A DNA stretch of 6,358 bases, from the NCBI GenBank assembly GCA_021793935.1, contig JAJYRV010000122.1, forward strand, positions 1 through 6,358, written 5' to 3'. The stretch comes from Actinomycetes bacterium (lineage in GTDB: Bacteria; Actinomycetota; Actinomycetes; Actinomycetales; Beutenbergiaceae). Every line of letters begins with the position of its first letter. Position 1 is the stretch's first letter. The notes below the pieces were generated by a model, which saw only the letters and a list, made by a program, of their open reading frames with translations, made no database searches and was not told the origin of the DNA. Below are positions 1 through 6,358 of this stretch, piece after piece. A program made the translations under genes and the position numbers.

Positions 1-46
1 GCAAGATCACCCACCAGAACAGGTCGAGAGCTCCGAGATCGTTCAT
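1..46 (-). CDS. narI: Respiratory nitrate reductase, gamma (cytochrome b) subunit NarI, N-terminal fragment cut by window edge
   Basis: Only the first 15 codons are inside the window: MNDLGALDLFWWVIL, running off the left edge. The ATG at 46-44 overlaps the narJ TGA as ATGA, and GGAG lies eight bases upstream. The hydrophobic FWWVIL segment is consistent with the start of the first transmembrane helix of NarI, whose family proteins begin with a short polar leader followed by a W-rich helix. NarI is the diheme b-type membrane anchor that oxidises quinol and passes electrons to NarH. The assignment rests mainly on position: narI is the expected gene after narJ. The heme-ligating histidines and the other helices lie outside the window, so completeness cannot be judged. 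Confidence 0.88.
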   Translation of the reverse strand, partial: MNDLGALDLFWWVIL

Positions 47-678
47 CGCCGCGTCTCCATTCCGGAGAGGTACTCCGGCGGTGCGAAGGGTTCCAACCCG
101 ACCTCTTCGTGCGGGGGCCCGTTCTCCCAGTGGTTCTTCACGATCACGTCATCCCGGCGCCGCATCCCGGGAAGTTGGCTGAGCACCGCGTCGATAACGC
201 CGAGGTAGGGGGTGCCGGCATCGGCGAGGGCGCGGCGCAGGAGTTCCAGGTCGGCCCGGCGGTTGCGGACCAGTTTCGCGCCGGCGCCGGTGAGGGAGGC
301 GAACTCCAGGACCAGGGGCAGGTAGTCAGGCAGCTCCTCCTCGCTCGGGATGAAGTTCGCGCCGCGGTAGGCGGCCTTGAAGGCGAGCATCGCCATGCCG
401 CGTTTGCGGGTGTCCCCGGTGCGGTAGTAGGTGAGGTACAGCGCGCAGCGGCGGCGCAGATCGAAGGTGTGCACGTAGTGTTCGGCGACCTCGGTGGGCG
501 GGGTGAAGCGCAGCCACTGGAGGAAACCCGCGAGGAGTTCGCGAGTGCGCCGCGGGCTGAGCGAGGCGGCGGCGGCCTCCAGTTCGTCGAGCCCGTCGAA
601 GATCGCCGCGGTGGGGTATTGCAGGAGGATGGAGGCGAGTTTGAAGGTGCGCGCATCGGCGGATCCCGGCCCGGTCAT
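43..678 (-). CDS. narJ: Nitrate reductase assembly chaperone NarJ (molybdenum cofactor insertion)
   Basis: NarJ is a private cytoplasmic chaperone of the TorD/DmsD/NarJ family. It binds apo-NarG, allows insertion of FS0 and the molybdenum cofactor, and holds back premature membrane attachment; it is not part of the final enzyme. The protein is 211 aa from the ATG at 678, somewhat shorter than E. coli NarJ (about 236). Family blocks are clear: YVHTFDLRRRCALYLTYY (residues 69-86), GDTRKRGMAM (88-97) and ELPDYLPLVLEF (115-126). The reading frame stays open upstream to an ATG at 729, but that would place 17 extra codons inside narH. The ATG at 678 forms an ATGA overlap with the narH stop and starts MTGPGSADARTFKLASILLQYP, which fits the family. 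Only a weak purine run (CGGGGCG) precedes it, so translation probably depends on coupling to narH. The stop TGA at 43-45 overlaps the narI start. Confidence 0.96.
   Translation of the reverse strand: MTGPGSADARTFKLASILLQYPTAAIFDGLDELEAAAASLSPRRTRELLAGFLQWLRFTPPTEVAEHYVHTFDLRRRCALYLTYYRTGDTRKRGMAMLAFKAAYRGANFIPSEEELPDYLPLVLEFASLTGAGAKLVRNRRADLELLRRALADAGTPYLGVIDAVLSQLPGMRRRDDVIVKNHWENGPPHEEVGLEPFAPPEYLSGMETRR
55..58 (-). promoter_or_regulatory. Shine-Dalgarno site for narI inside the end of narJ
   Basis: The minus strand reads GGAG, eight bases before the narI ATG at 46, within the final Met-Glu codons of narJ. It is a moderate site that supports the start made by the ATGA overlap. Confidence 0.6.
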
Positions 679-2270
679 GGCGCGCCCCGTTCCGGGAACA
701 GGTTCGGCGCGGCGCCCGTGCCGTCCCACCCGAACAGGTTGAACCGCTCCGCGCCGTCATCGGTGCGGAACGTGCTGCCCGCCCCCGCGGGGCCCTGGCC
801 GCCCATCCCCGGCCCGCCCTCGGAATCGAGGGCGCAGAACAGTTGCTCGTGCTGGGATACCAGCGCCCCGGCGTCCTCGGCGTGGGTGGGCGGGATGACG
901 TAGCGGTCGTCGTATTTGGCGATCGCGAGCAGCCGGTACAGGTCGTTGAGTTCCTCCAGGGTCATGTCCACGCTCTGGGCGAGGGTCTCGTTGGGCTCGA
1001 GCCCGAGCTGCTCGGCGCGCATCGTGGAGCGGATCGCGGCCAATCGGTGCAACACGGTGCGCACCGTTTCCACCTTGCCCGCCGTGAACAGGTTCGCGAG
1101 GTACTCGATCGGGATCCGCAGGGAATCGATCGTGGCGAACACCTGGTCCGGATCCGCTTCGTCATACCCGGCGGCGTGGACGACGTCGGCGACGGGGGAG
1201 AGGGGCGGGATGTACCACACCATCGGCAGGGTCCGGTACTCGGGGTGGAGGGGCAGGGCGACCTTGTGCTTCACCGCGAGGGCGTAGACGGGGGAGCGTT
1301 GGGCGGCGAGGATCCAATCGTGGGGAATGCCCTGCCGGGCCGCCTCCTCCTGCACGTGCGGGTCGTGGGGATCGAGGAAGGTATCCAGTTGCGCCTCGTA
1401 CAGGTCCTGCTCGCCGGGGGTGGCGGCGGCGGGCAGCACCTTATCGGCGTCGTAGAGAATGAGCCCGAGGTAGCGAAGGCGCCCCACGCAGGTCTCGGAG
1501 CAGATCGTCGGCTCACCCACCTCGATCCGCGGCGCGCACAGCGTGCATTTCTCCGCCTTGCCCGTGCGGTGGTTGAAGTAGATCTTCTTGTACGGGCACC
1601 CCGACACGCAGAACCGCCACCCGCGGCACCGGTTCTGATCCACGAGCACGATCCCATCCTCCGAGCGTTTATAGATCGCCCCAGAGGGGCAGGAAGCGAC
1701 GCAGGAGGGGTTGAGGCAGTGTTCGCAGATCCGGGGCAGGTAGAACATGAACGCCTGCTCGTATTCCATGAGCACGTGCTCATCCATGTGCTCGAGGTTG
1801 GGATCGGCGACGGCGTGGGTGGCGGCACCGGCGAGGTCGTCATCCCAGTTGCTGCCCCACTTCACCTTCATCGTGTTCCCCGTGAGCGCGGAATGGGTGT
1901 GGGCGCTGGGGTTCTGGGTACCGGCGGGGGCGTTGATGAGCGTCTGGTAATCGTAAGTCCACGGTTCCCCGTAGTCGTCGATGGAGGGCATATCGGGGTT
2001 GTAGAAGATCGAGAGCAGCTTCTTCAGCCGGCCCCCGGCCTTGAGGGCAAGGCGGCCCTTGCGGTCGAGGGTCCACCCGCCCTTCCACTGCTTCTGATCC
2101 TCGTACCGCTGCGGGTAGCCGACCCCCGGTTTGGTCTCCACGTTGTTGAAATAGATGTATTCCGAACCGCGCCGGTTCGTCCACACCTGCTTGCACGTCA
2201 CCGTGCACGTGTGGCAACCGATGCATTTATCGATGTTCATCACCATCGACATCTGGGCCATGATGCGCAT
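675..2270 (-). CDS. narH: Respiratory nitrate reductase, beta (iron-sulfur) subunit NarH
   Basis: NarH is the electron-transfer subunit that relays electrons from the hemes of NarI to FS0 of NarG. It is 531 aa, against about 512 in E. coli. Four cysteine groups are visible: C16/C19/C22/C26 (CIGCHTCTVTC), C182/C185/C190/C194 (CEHCLNPSCVASC), C215/W218/C221/C225 (CRGWRFCVSGC) and C242/C245/C257/C261. W218 replaces a cysteine in the third group, the known NarH signature giving one [3Fe-4S] cluster beside three [4Fe-4S] clusters. The ATG at 2270 is chosen because MRIMAQMSMV matches the family N-terminus and AGGAGG lies ten bases upstream; an in-frame ATG at 2261 is less likely. Residues 485-499 form a Gly-rich stretch (GGPGMGGQGPAGAG) before a FNLF tail like that near the E. 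coli C-terminus. The gene overlaps narG by 1 base and narJ by 4. No signal peptide is expected or seen. Confidence 0.98.
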   Translation of the reverse strand: MRIMAQMSMVMNIDKCIGCHTCTVTCKQVWTNRRGSEYIYFNNVETKPGVGYPQRYEDQKQWKGGWTLDRKGRLALKAGGRLKKLLSIFYNPDMPSIDDYGEPWTYDYQTLINAPAGTQNPSAHTHSALTGNTMKVKWGSNWDDDLAGAATHAVADPNLEHMDEHVLMEYEQAFMFYLPRICEHCLNPSCVASCPSGAIYKRSEDGIVLVDQNRCRGWRFCVSGCPYKKIYFNHRTGKAEKCTLCAPRIEVGEPTICSETCVGRLRYLGLILYDADKVLPAAATPGEQDLYEAQLDTFLDPHDPHVQEEAARQGIPHDWILAAQRSPVYALAVKHKVALPLHPEYRTLPMVWYIPPLSPVADVVHAAGYDEADPDQVFATIDSLRIPIEYLANLFTAGKVETVRTVLHRLAAIRSTMRAEQLGLEPNETLAQSVDMTLEELNDLYRLLAIAKYDDRYVIPPTHAEDAGALVSQHEQLFCALDSEGGPGMGGQGPAGAGSTFRTDDGAERFNLFGWDGTGAAPNLFPERGAP

Positions 2271-5200
2271 TAGAACTCCACCTCCTGGGATCGCCGCCGG
2301 ATCACGGTGACCTCATCGCGCTGACTACCGGTGGGGCCGTAATAGTTGAACCCGGCGCTGAACTGCGCGTACCCACCGATCATGTGGGTCGGTTTGACGA
2401 CCAGCCGGGTGAGCGCGTTATCCCCGCCGCCGTGCCAGCCGGAGATCTCCGACTTCGGGGTCATCAGGTGCCGGTCCTTCGCGTGATACATGAACACCGT
2501 GCCCTCGGGCATCCGGTGGCTGACGACGGCGCGGCAGGCGACGACCCCGTTGCGGTTGTACGCTTCGATCCAGTCGTTATCGCCCACGCCGATCTTCCCC
2601 GCATCCAGCGGGCTCATCCACATCACCGGCCCGCCGCGGAACAGGCGCAGCATGTGCAGGTTGTCTTGATACTCGGAATGGATCGACCACTTCGAGTGCG
2701 GGGTCAGGTATCGCACGGTGATCTCGGGGCGGCCGGGATCGGCGAGGCCCTGATCGCCGAAGTGGCGGATGTAGTTCAGCGGTGGGCGGTACGTGGGCAG
2801 GCCCTCGCCGTACTCCTGCATCCATTCGTGATCGAGGAAGAAATGCATCCGCCCCGTGAGCGTGTGCCACGGCTTGTTCCGTTCGACGTTGACGACGAAC
2901 GGCGAGTACCGGCGCCCGCCGGATTCGCTGCCCGACCACTCCGGGGAGGTGATGACGCTGCGCGGCTGCACCTGGGTGTCCGCGAAACTGATGTGTTCCT
3001 CAGCGCGTTCGGAGGCAAGGTCAGCGAGCGCGGTGCCGGTACGCTTCTCCAGGCTCTGCCACCCGGCGGTCGCGAGTTTGCCGTTCGTCGCGCCCGAGAG
3101 GGCGAGGATCGCCTCGGCCATATGGATGTCGCGGGTGAGGGCGGGCCGCCCCCGGGCGCTGCCCTCGCGGATCGTGCCGTTGGTGCGCCGCAAGTAGTCC
3201 AGCGCTTCGGTGACGTCGATCTTGACGCCCTTCGTCGTCGTCCCCAATTCATCGAGGAGGGGACCGATCGCGGCGAGCTTCTCGGAAACGAGGCCGAAGT
3301 CGCGGACGATGGGGATGAGCTTGGGCATCGTCACCCCGGGGATCGGCTCGCATTCCCCGCGCGTCCAATCGCGCACCTTGCCTCCGGGCTGGGCGCGCTC
3401 ATCCGGGGTGTCGTGCTGCAACGGTACGGACATCACGTCGGTGCGCGTGCCCAGATGAGTGCGCGCGAGGCGGGAGAAGTCCCGGGCGATCGTGTGGAAG
3501 GCGTCGAAATCGGTGCGGGTCTGCCAGGGCGGGGCGATCGCGGGGTTGAAGGAGTGGACGAAGGGGTGCAGGTCGGTTGTCGACAGGTCGTATTTCTCGT
3601 ACCACGTGGCGGCGGGCAGGACGACGTCGGAGTGGGTGCACGTGCTCGTCATCCGAAAATCGATCGTCGCGATGAGGTCGAGTTTCCCGCGCGGGCCGTG
3701 GTCGCGCCACACGACCTCCTGGGGGCGCTTGCCGGGCGGGGTTTCTTCCGCGCGCACGGCGTTCTCCACGCCGAGCAGGTGGCGCATGAAGTACTCCATG
3801 CCCTTGCCGGAGGAGCCGAGCAGGTTCGCGCGCCAGATCAGCATCACCCGCGGAAAGTTCACGGGGTCATCCGGGTCGGTGTCGGCGTAGGTGAGCCGGC
3901 CGGAGCGGAGTTCCTCGATGACGTAGTCGGGCAGGTCCGTTCCGGCGGCCGCCGCGTCGTCGGCGAGATCGAGCGGGTTGCGGTTGAACGTGGGGAACGA
4001 GGGGGTCCAGCCCATCCGGCCCGCCTGGGCGAGGCAGTCGACGAACGCCGCGCCGCGGAACCTCCCGGCACCCAGCGGGCTCGCGAGTTCGTGCGCCCCG
4101 AAGGTTTCGTACCGCCACTGATCGGTGTGGAGGTAGAAGAACGAGGTCCCGGTCATGTGCCGGGTGGGGCGGTGCCAGTCGAACGCGAAGGCCATGTTCT
4201 GAAAGCCGGTGAGGGGGCGGACTTTCTCCTGGCCCACGTAGTGCGCCCAGCCGCCACCGTTGACTCCCTGGGTGCCGCACAGCATCGTCAGGGTGAGGAA
4301 GGTCCGGTAGATCTGGTCGGAGTGGTACCAGTGGTTGGTGCCCGCTCCCATCGCGATCATCGACCGGCCGCGGGAGAGCTCGGCGTTGCGAGCGAATTCC
4401 CGGGCCACCCGCGCCGCCGCCTGGGCGGGTACCGAGGTGATCTGTTCCTGCCAGGCCGGGGTGTAGGGGTGGGGGTCGTCGTAGCCGCGTGGCCACTGCC
4501 CGGGCAGGCCCTCCCGGGCGACCGCGTATTGGGCCATGAGCAGGTCGAAGACCGTGGTGACCAGGTGCCCGCCGACCCGGCGGACCGGCAGCCCGCGGCG
4601 GATGGCCGATCCGCCCTCGCTCGCGCCGACGTCGAACCGGGGGAGATCGACGGTGACGGCGCACTCGCGGGAGTCATACACGCTCAACGCCGGGTCGATC
4701 TCGCCGAGGTCGAGGTTCCAGTTCCCCTTGCCGCTCTCGGAGAAGCGGAAGCCCAGCGACCCGTTGGGAACCGCCGGGGTGCCGGTGACCTGGTCGAGCA
4801 TGACGGGTTTGTGCTCGCCGTCCTCCACCGGGTTTTCAGTCTCGCCGTCTGCCGCCTCCAGGTCGGCGTGCGTGAGGAAGTGCCCGGGCACGTAGGAGTC
4901 CCCGTGCTCGCGCAGCGTCACGAGGAAGGGGAGGTCGGTGTACTTCTTGACGTACTCGGTGAAGTACGGCACCTGCCGGTCCCGGAAGAATTCGGTGAGA
5001 ACCACGTGGCCCATCGCCATTCCCAGGGCCGCGTCGGTGCCGGGGGCGGCGGCGAGCCAGTCATCGGCGAACTTCGTGTGGTCGGAATAGTCGGGGCTGA
5101 CGACGACGACTTTCTGCCCGTGGTACCGCGCCTCCACCATGAAGTGGGCATCCGGGGTGCGGGTGATGGGCAGGTTCGTTCCCCAGATGATGAGGTAACT

Positions 5201-6004
5201 GGAATTCCACCAGTCGCCGGATTCGGGCACATCGGTTTGATCCCCGAACACTTGCGGGGAGGCGATGGGCATGTCCGCGTACCAGTCGTAGAAGGACAGG
5301 ATCGTGCCGCCGATGAGGGAGAGGAACCGGGTGCCCGCGGAGTACGAGACCGGCGACATCGCCGGGATCGGCGAGAACCCCACGACCCGGTCCGGCCCGT
5401 ACTGCTTGATCGTGTGCACATGGGCGGCGGCGATGAGCTCGCTCACCTCCGCCCACTCCACGCGCACGAACCCGCCCTTGCCGCGAGCGTCCTTGTACGC
5501 GCCGGTACGCTCCGGGTCGGCGGTGATCTCCGCCCACGCCGCCACCGGATCCCCGAGCCGTTCCCGCGCCTCTCGCCACATCTGCAGCAGGGTGCCGCGG
5601 ATGTAGGGGTAGCGAACCCGGGAGGGGGAGTAGGTGTACCAGGAGAACGAGGCGCCCCGCGGGCACCCGCGCGGTTCGTACTCCGGGGAGTCCGGGCCGA
5701 CCGAGGGATAGTCCGTCTGCTGGGTCTCCCAGGTGATGATGCCGTCTTTGACGAACACCTTCCAGGAGCACGAACCGGTGCAGTTCACCCCGTGGGTGGA
5801 GCGCACGACCCGATCGTGGCGCCAGCGTTCATGCCAGAACTCCTCCGCATCCCGCCCGCCCTTGCGGTGCAGCTCCCGGGAATCGGGGCTGGGCGTTCCC
5901 GGTGTGAAGAATTGTGCCTGGCGGAGCAGCGCTTCCACCGGCTTGCCCAACGGAAGCATTGGTGCGAGCCGCTCCCGGCCCGTTTCCACCTGTTCGCTCG
6001 CCAT
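2270..6004 (-). CDS. narG: Respiratory nitrate reductase, alpha (molybdenum catalytic) subunit NarG
   Basis: NarG reduces nitrate to nitrite at a bis-MGD molybdenum centre on the cytoplasmic side of the membrane, taking electrons from NarH. The protein is 1244 aa, close to the roughly 1247 aa of E. coli NarG, so it looks complete. The N-terminal FS0 [4Fe-4S] motif is visible as H71-x3-C75-x3-C79-x34-C114 (THGVNCTGSCSWK, then EPRGCPRGAS); a histidine in the first position is typical of NarG. D244 in YDWYADMP aligns with the aspartate that ligates Mo in E. coli NarG (Asp222 in structure numbering). The C-terminal molybdopterin dinucleotide-binding domain covers about residues 1095-1215. There is no twin-arginine signal peptide, only the degenerate RVVRSTHGVNC remnant, so the enzyme is the cytoplasm-facing Nar type, not periplasmic Nap. 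The ATG at 6004 is preceded by GAGGAG five bases upstream. The TAA stop shares one base with the narH ATG. No frameshift or missing key residue was seen. Confidence 0.98.
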   Translation of the reverse strand: MASEQVETGRERLAPMLPLGKPVEALLRQAQFFTPGTPSPDSRELHRKGGRDAEEFWHERWRHDRVVRSTHGVNCTGSCSWKVFVKDGIITWETQQTDYPSVGPDSPEYEPRGCPRGASFSWYTYSPSRVRYPYIRGTLLQMWREARERLGDPVAAWAEITADPERTGAYKDARGKGGFVRVEWAEVSELIAAAHVHTIKQYGPDRVVGFSPIPAMSPVSYSAGTRFLSLIGGTILSFYDWYADMPIASPQVFGDQTDVPESGDWWNSSYLIIWGTNLPITRTPDAHFMVEARYHGQKVVVVSPDYSDHTKFADDWLAAAPGTDAALGMAMGHVVLTEFFRDRQVPYFTEYVKKYTDLPFLVTLREHGDSYVPGHFLTHADLEAADGETENPVEDGEHKPVMLDQVTGTPAVPNGSLGFRFSESGKGNWNLDLGEIDPALSVYDSRECAVTVDLPRFDVGASEGGSAIRRGLPVRRVGGHLVTTVFDLLMAQYAVAREGLPGQWPRGYDDPHPYTPAWQEQITSVPAQAAARVAREFARNAELSRGRSMIAMGAGTNHWYHSDQIYRTFLTLTMLCGTQGVNGGGWAHYVGQEKVRPLTGFQNMAFAFDWHRPTRHMTGTSFFYLHTDQWRYETFGAHELASPLGAGRFRGAAFVDCLAQAGRMGWTPSFPTFNRNPLDLADDAAAAGTDLPDYVIEELRSGRLTYADTDPDDPVNFPRVMLIWRANLLGSSGKGMEYFMRHLLGVENAVRAEETPPGKRPQEVVWRDHGPRGKLDLIATIDFRMTSTCTHSDVVLPAATWYEKYDLSTTDLHPFVHSFNPAIAPPWQTRTDFDAFHTIARDFSRLARTHLGTRTDVMSVPLQHDTPDERAQPGGKVRDWTRGECEPIPGVTMPKLIPIVRDFGLVSEKLAAIGPLLDELGTTTKGVKIDVTEALDYLRRTNGTIREGSARGRPALTRDIHMAEAILALSGATNGKLATAGWQSLEKRTGTALADLASERAEEHISFADTQVQPRSVITSPEWSGSESGGRRYSPFVVNVERNKPWHTLTGRMHFFLDHEWMQEYGEGLPTYRPPLNYIRHFGDQGLADPGRPEITVRYLTPHSKWSIHSEYQDNLHMLRLFRGGPVMWMSPLDAGKIGVGDNDWIEAYNRNGVVACRAVVSHRMPEGTVFMYHAKDRHLMTPKSEISGWHGGGDNALTRLVVKPTHMIGGYAQFSAGFNYYGPTGSQRDEVTVIRRRSQEVEF
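2279..2286 (-). promoter_or_regulatory. Strong Shine-Dalgarno site for narH inside the end of narG
   Basis: The minus strand reads AGGAGGTG, eight bases before the narH ATG, within the last codons of narG (encoding SQEVEF). It is the best ribosome site in the operon. Even though narH is coupled to narG by the TAATG overlap, this site would allow efficient independent loading and so help keep NarG and NarH in equal amounts. Confidence 0.85.
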
Positions 6005-6009
6005 GCCGG

Positions 6010-6015
6010 CTCCTC
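6010..6015 (-). promoter_or_regulatory. Shine-Dalgarno site for narG
   Basis: On the minus strand this reads GAGGAG, followed by CCGGC and the ATG at 6004-6002. The match to the anti-Shine-Dalgarno sequence and the five-base spacing support this start codon over any other in-frame start. Confidence 0.8.
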
Positions 6016-6095
6016 GATGAGACTACAAAATCGGTCTACGCGGTGTCCACGGCGCAAGGGGCAGGAGATGAGCGCTCCAGCGGGGGCCGGCACTC

Positions 6096-6107
6096 GGCGT
6101 CGACGCC
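6096..6107. repeat. 12-base perfect palindrome upstream of narG
   Basis: GGCGTCGACGCC is its own reverse complement, centred about 98 bases before the narG ATG. The symmetry stops at both ends (C opposite T). Such a site could bind a dimeric regulator, but short GC palindromes are common in DNA of this composition. Confidence 0.4.
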
Positions 6108-6137
6108 TCACCGCGCACACCGGCACCAGCAGAGACG

Positions 6138-6160
6138 ATCACGTTCCTCAGCGACATGAT
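6138..6160. repeat. Imperfect inverted repeat, 7-base arms with 9-base spacer
   Basis: On the minus strand ATCATGT and ACGTGAT are separated by CGCTGAGGA; six of seven arm positions are complementary. The arms resemble generic two-fold regulator sites but match no nitrate or oxygen regulator consensus that I can name. It is centred about 145 bases before narG. Confidence 0.25.
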
Positions 6161-6235
6161 GCTTCCAGCCCTAATTGCGCCCTTGCTACTGCTGACCATC
6201 CCGAGTCTGCGGGCCCGGTAGCGGGGAAGGCTAGG

Positions 6236-6257
6236 GGTTGCGCCGGGCGGGCGAACC
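6236..6257. repeat. Bulged inverted repeat (8 paired bases, one bulged G)
   Basis: GGTT-G-CGCC (6236-6244) pairs with GGCGAACC (6250-6257) if the single G at 6240 is bulged, leaving a 5-base loop. It is the third potential hairpin within about 95 bases and has no T-run beside it. Its TTCG does not sit in a proper tRNA T-arm. Confidence 0.3.
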
Positions 6258-6264
6258 GGTTAGT

Positions 6265-6288
6265 GGCCGCCGGCTCTAGGCGGCGGCC
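6265..6288 (-). terminator. Possible GC-rich hairpin terminator of an upstream minus-strand gene
   Basis: GGCCGCCG (6265-6272) pairs perfectly with CGGCGGCC (6281-6288) around an 8-base loop that contains the TAG of the short open frame at 6276-6358. No run of T follows in either direction, so it is not a classical intrinsic terminator. Actinobacterial 3' ends often carry U-less hairpins, and its position at a possible stop codon suits that role. It competes with a 14-base palindrome GGCGGCCGGCCGCC at 6282-6295. Confidence 0.3.
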
Positions 6289-6358
6289 GGCCGCCCGGAA
6301 CCGCCGTCGGTGAAGAAGCGTTCCGGGCTGCTGGAGGCCCGCGCCCCGGAGGCTAGCC
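6276..6358 (-). other. Short open frame entering from the right edge; possible C-terminus of an unidentified upstream gene
   Basis: In one minus-strand frame, 26 codons run from 6356 to a TAG at 6278-6276. The peptide is Ala/Ser/Gly-rich, contains SSSPERFFTDGG and ends GRPAAA. Most codons end in G or C and include TTC TTC ACC GAC GGC, which looks like normal coding usage for this genome. The stop lies in the loop of a GC hairpin. A nitrate transporter (narK) or cofactor gene would be a common neighbour, but nothing here identifies one. A second minus frame is also open from 6357 to a TGA at 6150-6148, with poorer codon usage. The fragment is too short for an assignment and may not be coding. 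Confidence 0.2.
6293..6328. repeat. 9-base perfect inverted repeat with 18-base loop
   Basis: GCCCGGAAC (6293-6301) and GTTCCGGGC (6320-6328) are exact reverse complements. The repeat lies next to the palindrome at 6282-6295 and inside the short open frame that enters from the right edge. It could be an RNA hairpin or a protein site; nothing in the sequence decides between them. Confidence 0.4.

Larger units (their letters stand above)
6005..6275 (-). promoter_or_regulatory. Non-coding leader upstream of narG, presumed to hold the nar promoter and operators
   Basis: This stretch of about 270 bases has no convincing gene on either strand. As narG is the first nar gene seen, the promoter is likely here unless transcription comes from a gene further right. 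The only clearly AT-rich patch is ATTTTGTAGT on the minus strand (about 6023-6032). I could not find a good -35/-10 pair at a usable distance from the ATG. There is no clear FNR-type (TTGAT-N4-ATCAA) or CRP-type (TGTGA-N6-TCACA) box. Two dyads are visible: a perfect GGCGTCGACGCC at 6096-6107, and a 6-of-7 imperfect pair ATCATGT/ACGTGAT at 6138-6160. Either could be an operator or chance in GC-rich DNA. Confidence 0.45.

Noticed and set aside
679..729. An earlier narJ start at 729 adding 17 residues
   Set aside because: It would lie deep in narH, the added residues do not look like NarJ, and the ATGA overlap at 678 gives a family-like N-terminus.
109..903. A 264-codon plus-strand open frame antisense to narJ and the end of narH
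   Set aside because: Compositional shadow; it crosses two real genes and has no ribosome site or recognisable motif.
843..2273. A 476-codon plus-strand open frame antisense to narH
   Set aside because: Same cause: narH on the other strand has all its cysteine motifs, and the plus-strand product is a repetitive G/V/R/H-rich sequence with no recognisable family.
6020..6049. A promoter-like pair on the minus strand, TGGACA and TAGTCT, 18 bases apart
   Set aside because: The predicted transcription start (about 6013) would fall inside the narG Shine-Dalgarno site, leaving no usable ribosome site; the -10 match is also weak.
5785..6126. A 113-codon minus-strand frame overlapping the start of narG
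   Set aside because: It is out of frame with narG, Arg/Pro/Ser-rich, and overlaps conserved NarG N-terminal sequence including the FS0 motif region.
6156..6221. A 21-residue plus-strand ORF with a hydrophobic core (MMLPALIAPLLLLTIPSLRA), a possible divergent small membrane peptide
   Set aside because: No Shine-Dalgarno site precedes it and it is very short. Leu-rich runs arise easily by chance; without conservation it is unsupported.
2384..6313. A 1309-codon open frame on the plus strand, antisense to nearly all of narG
   Set aside because: It is a mirror of narG. In very GC-rich genes the opposite strand is often free of stops. Its product is low-complexity (G/V/R/A/H-rich) with no domain, while the minus strand encodes an unmistakable NarG.
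1..6358. Search for mobile elements, CRISPR arrays, tRNA genes or a defence system
   Set aside because: No transposase, regular spaced repeats, cloverleaf or unrelated gene was seen. The window is filled by the nar operon and its leader.

Overview
The window comes from a high-GC bacterium, most likely an actinobacterium. The DNA is very GC-rich, codons favour G or C in the third position, and the proteins resemble actinobacterial respiratory nitrate reductase (for example the MRIMAQMSMVMNIDKCIGC start of NarH and NDLGALDLFWWVIL of NarI). I cannot name a genus from sequence alone.

Almost the whole window is one minus-strand operon, narG-narH-narJ-narI, read from right to left. narG (6004 down to 2270) encodes the molybdenum catalytic subunit. 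narH (2270 down to 675) encodes the four-cluster iron-sulfur subunit. narJ (678 down to 43) encodes the assembly chaperone. narI (from 46, cut by the left edge) encodes the membrane cytochrome b subunit. Every junction overlaps: TAATG (1 base) between narG and narH, and ATGA (4 bases) between narH and narJ and again between narJ and narI. This is a tightly packed, translationally coupled transcription unit. Together the products form the membrane-anchored, cytoplasm-facing quinol:nitrate oxidoreductase used for anaerobic respiration. NarI takes electrons from menaquinol, NarH relays them, NarG reduces nitrate to nitrite, and NarJ loads the cofactor before membrane attachment.

The right end (6005-6358) holds no convincing complete gene. 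Next to narG it contains a Shine-Dalgarno site and a presumed promoter/operator region with two weak dyad symmetries. Further out (6236-6328) lies a cluster of GC-rich inverted repeats. One of them spans the stop codon of a short open frame entering from the right edge, which may be the end of an upstream minus-strand gene.

I found no mobile element, CRISPR array, tRNA or rRNA, and no sign of a novel system. The core is a canonical, intact nar operon. The only parts needing a second look are the upstream non-coding region and small features such as the Gly-rich C-terminal segment of NarH.
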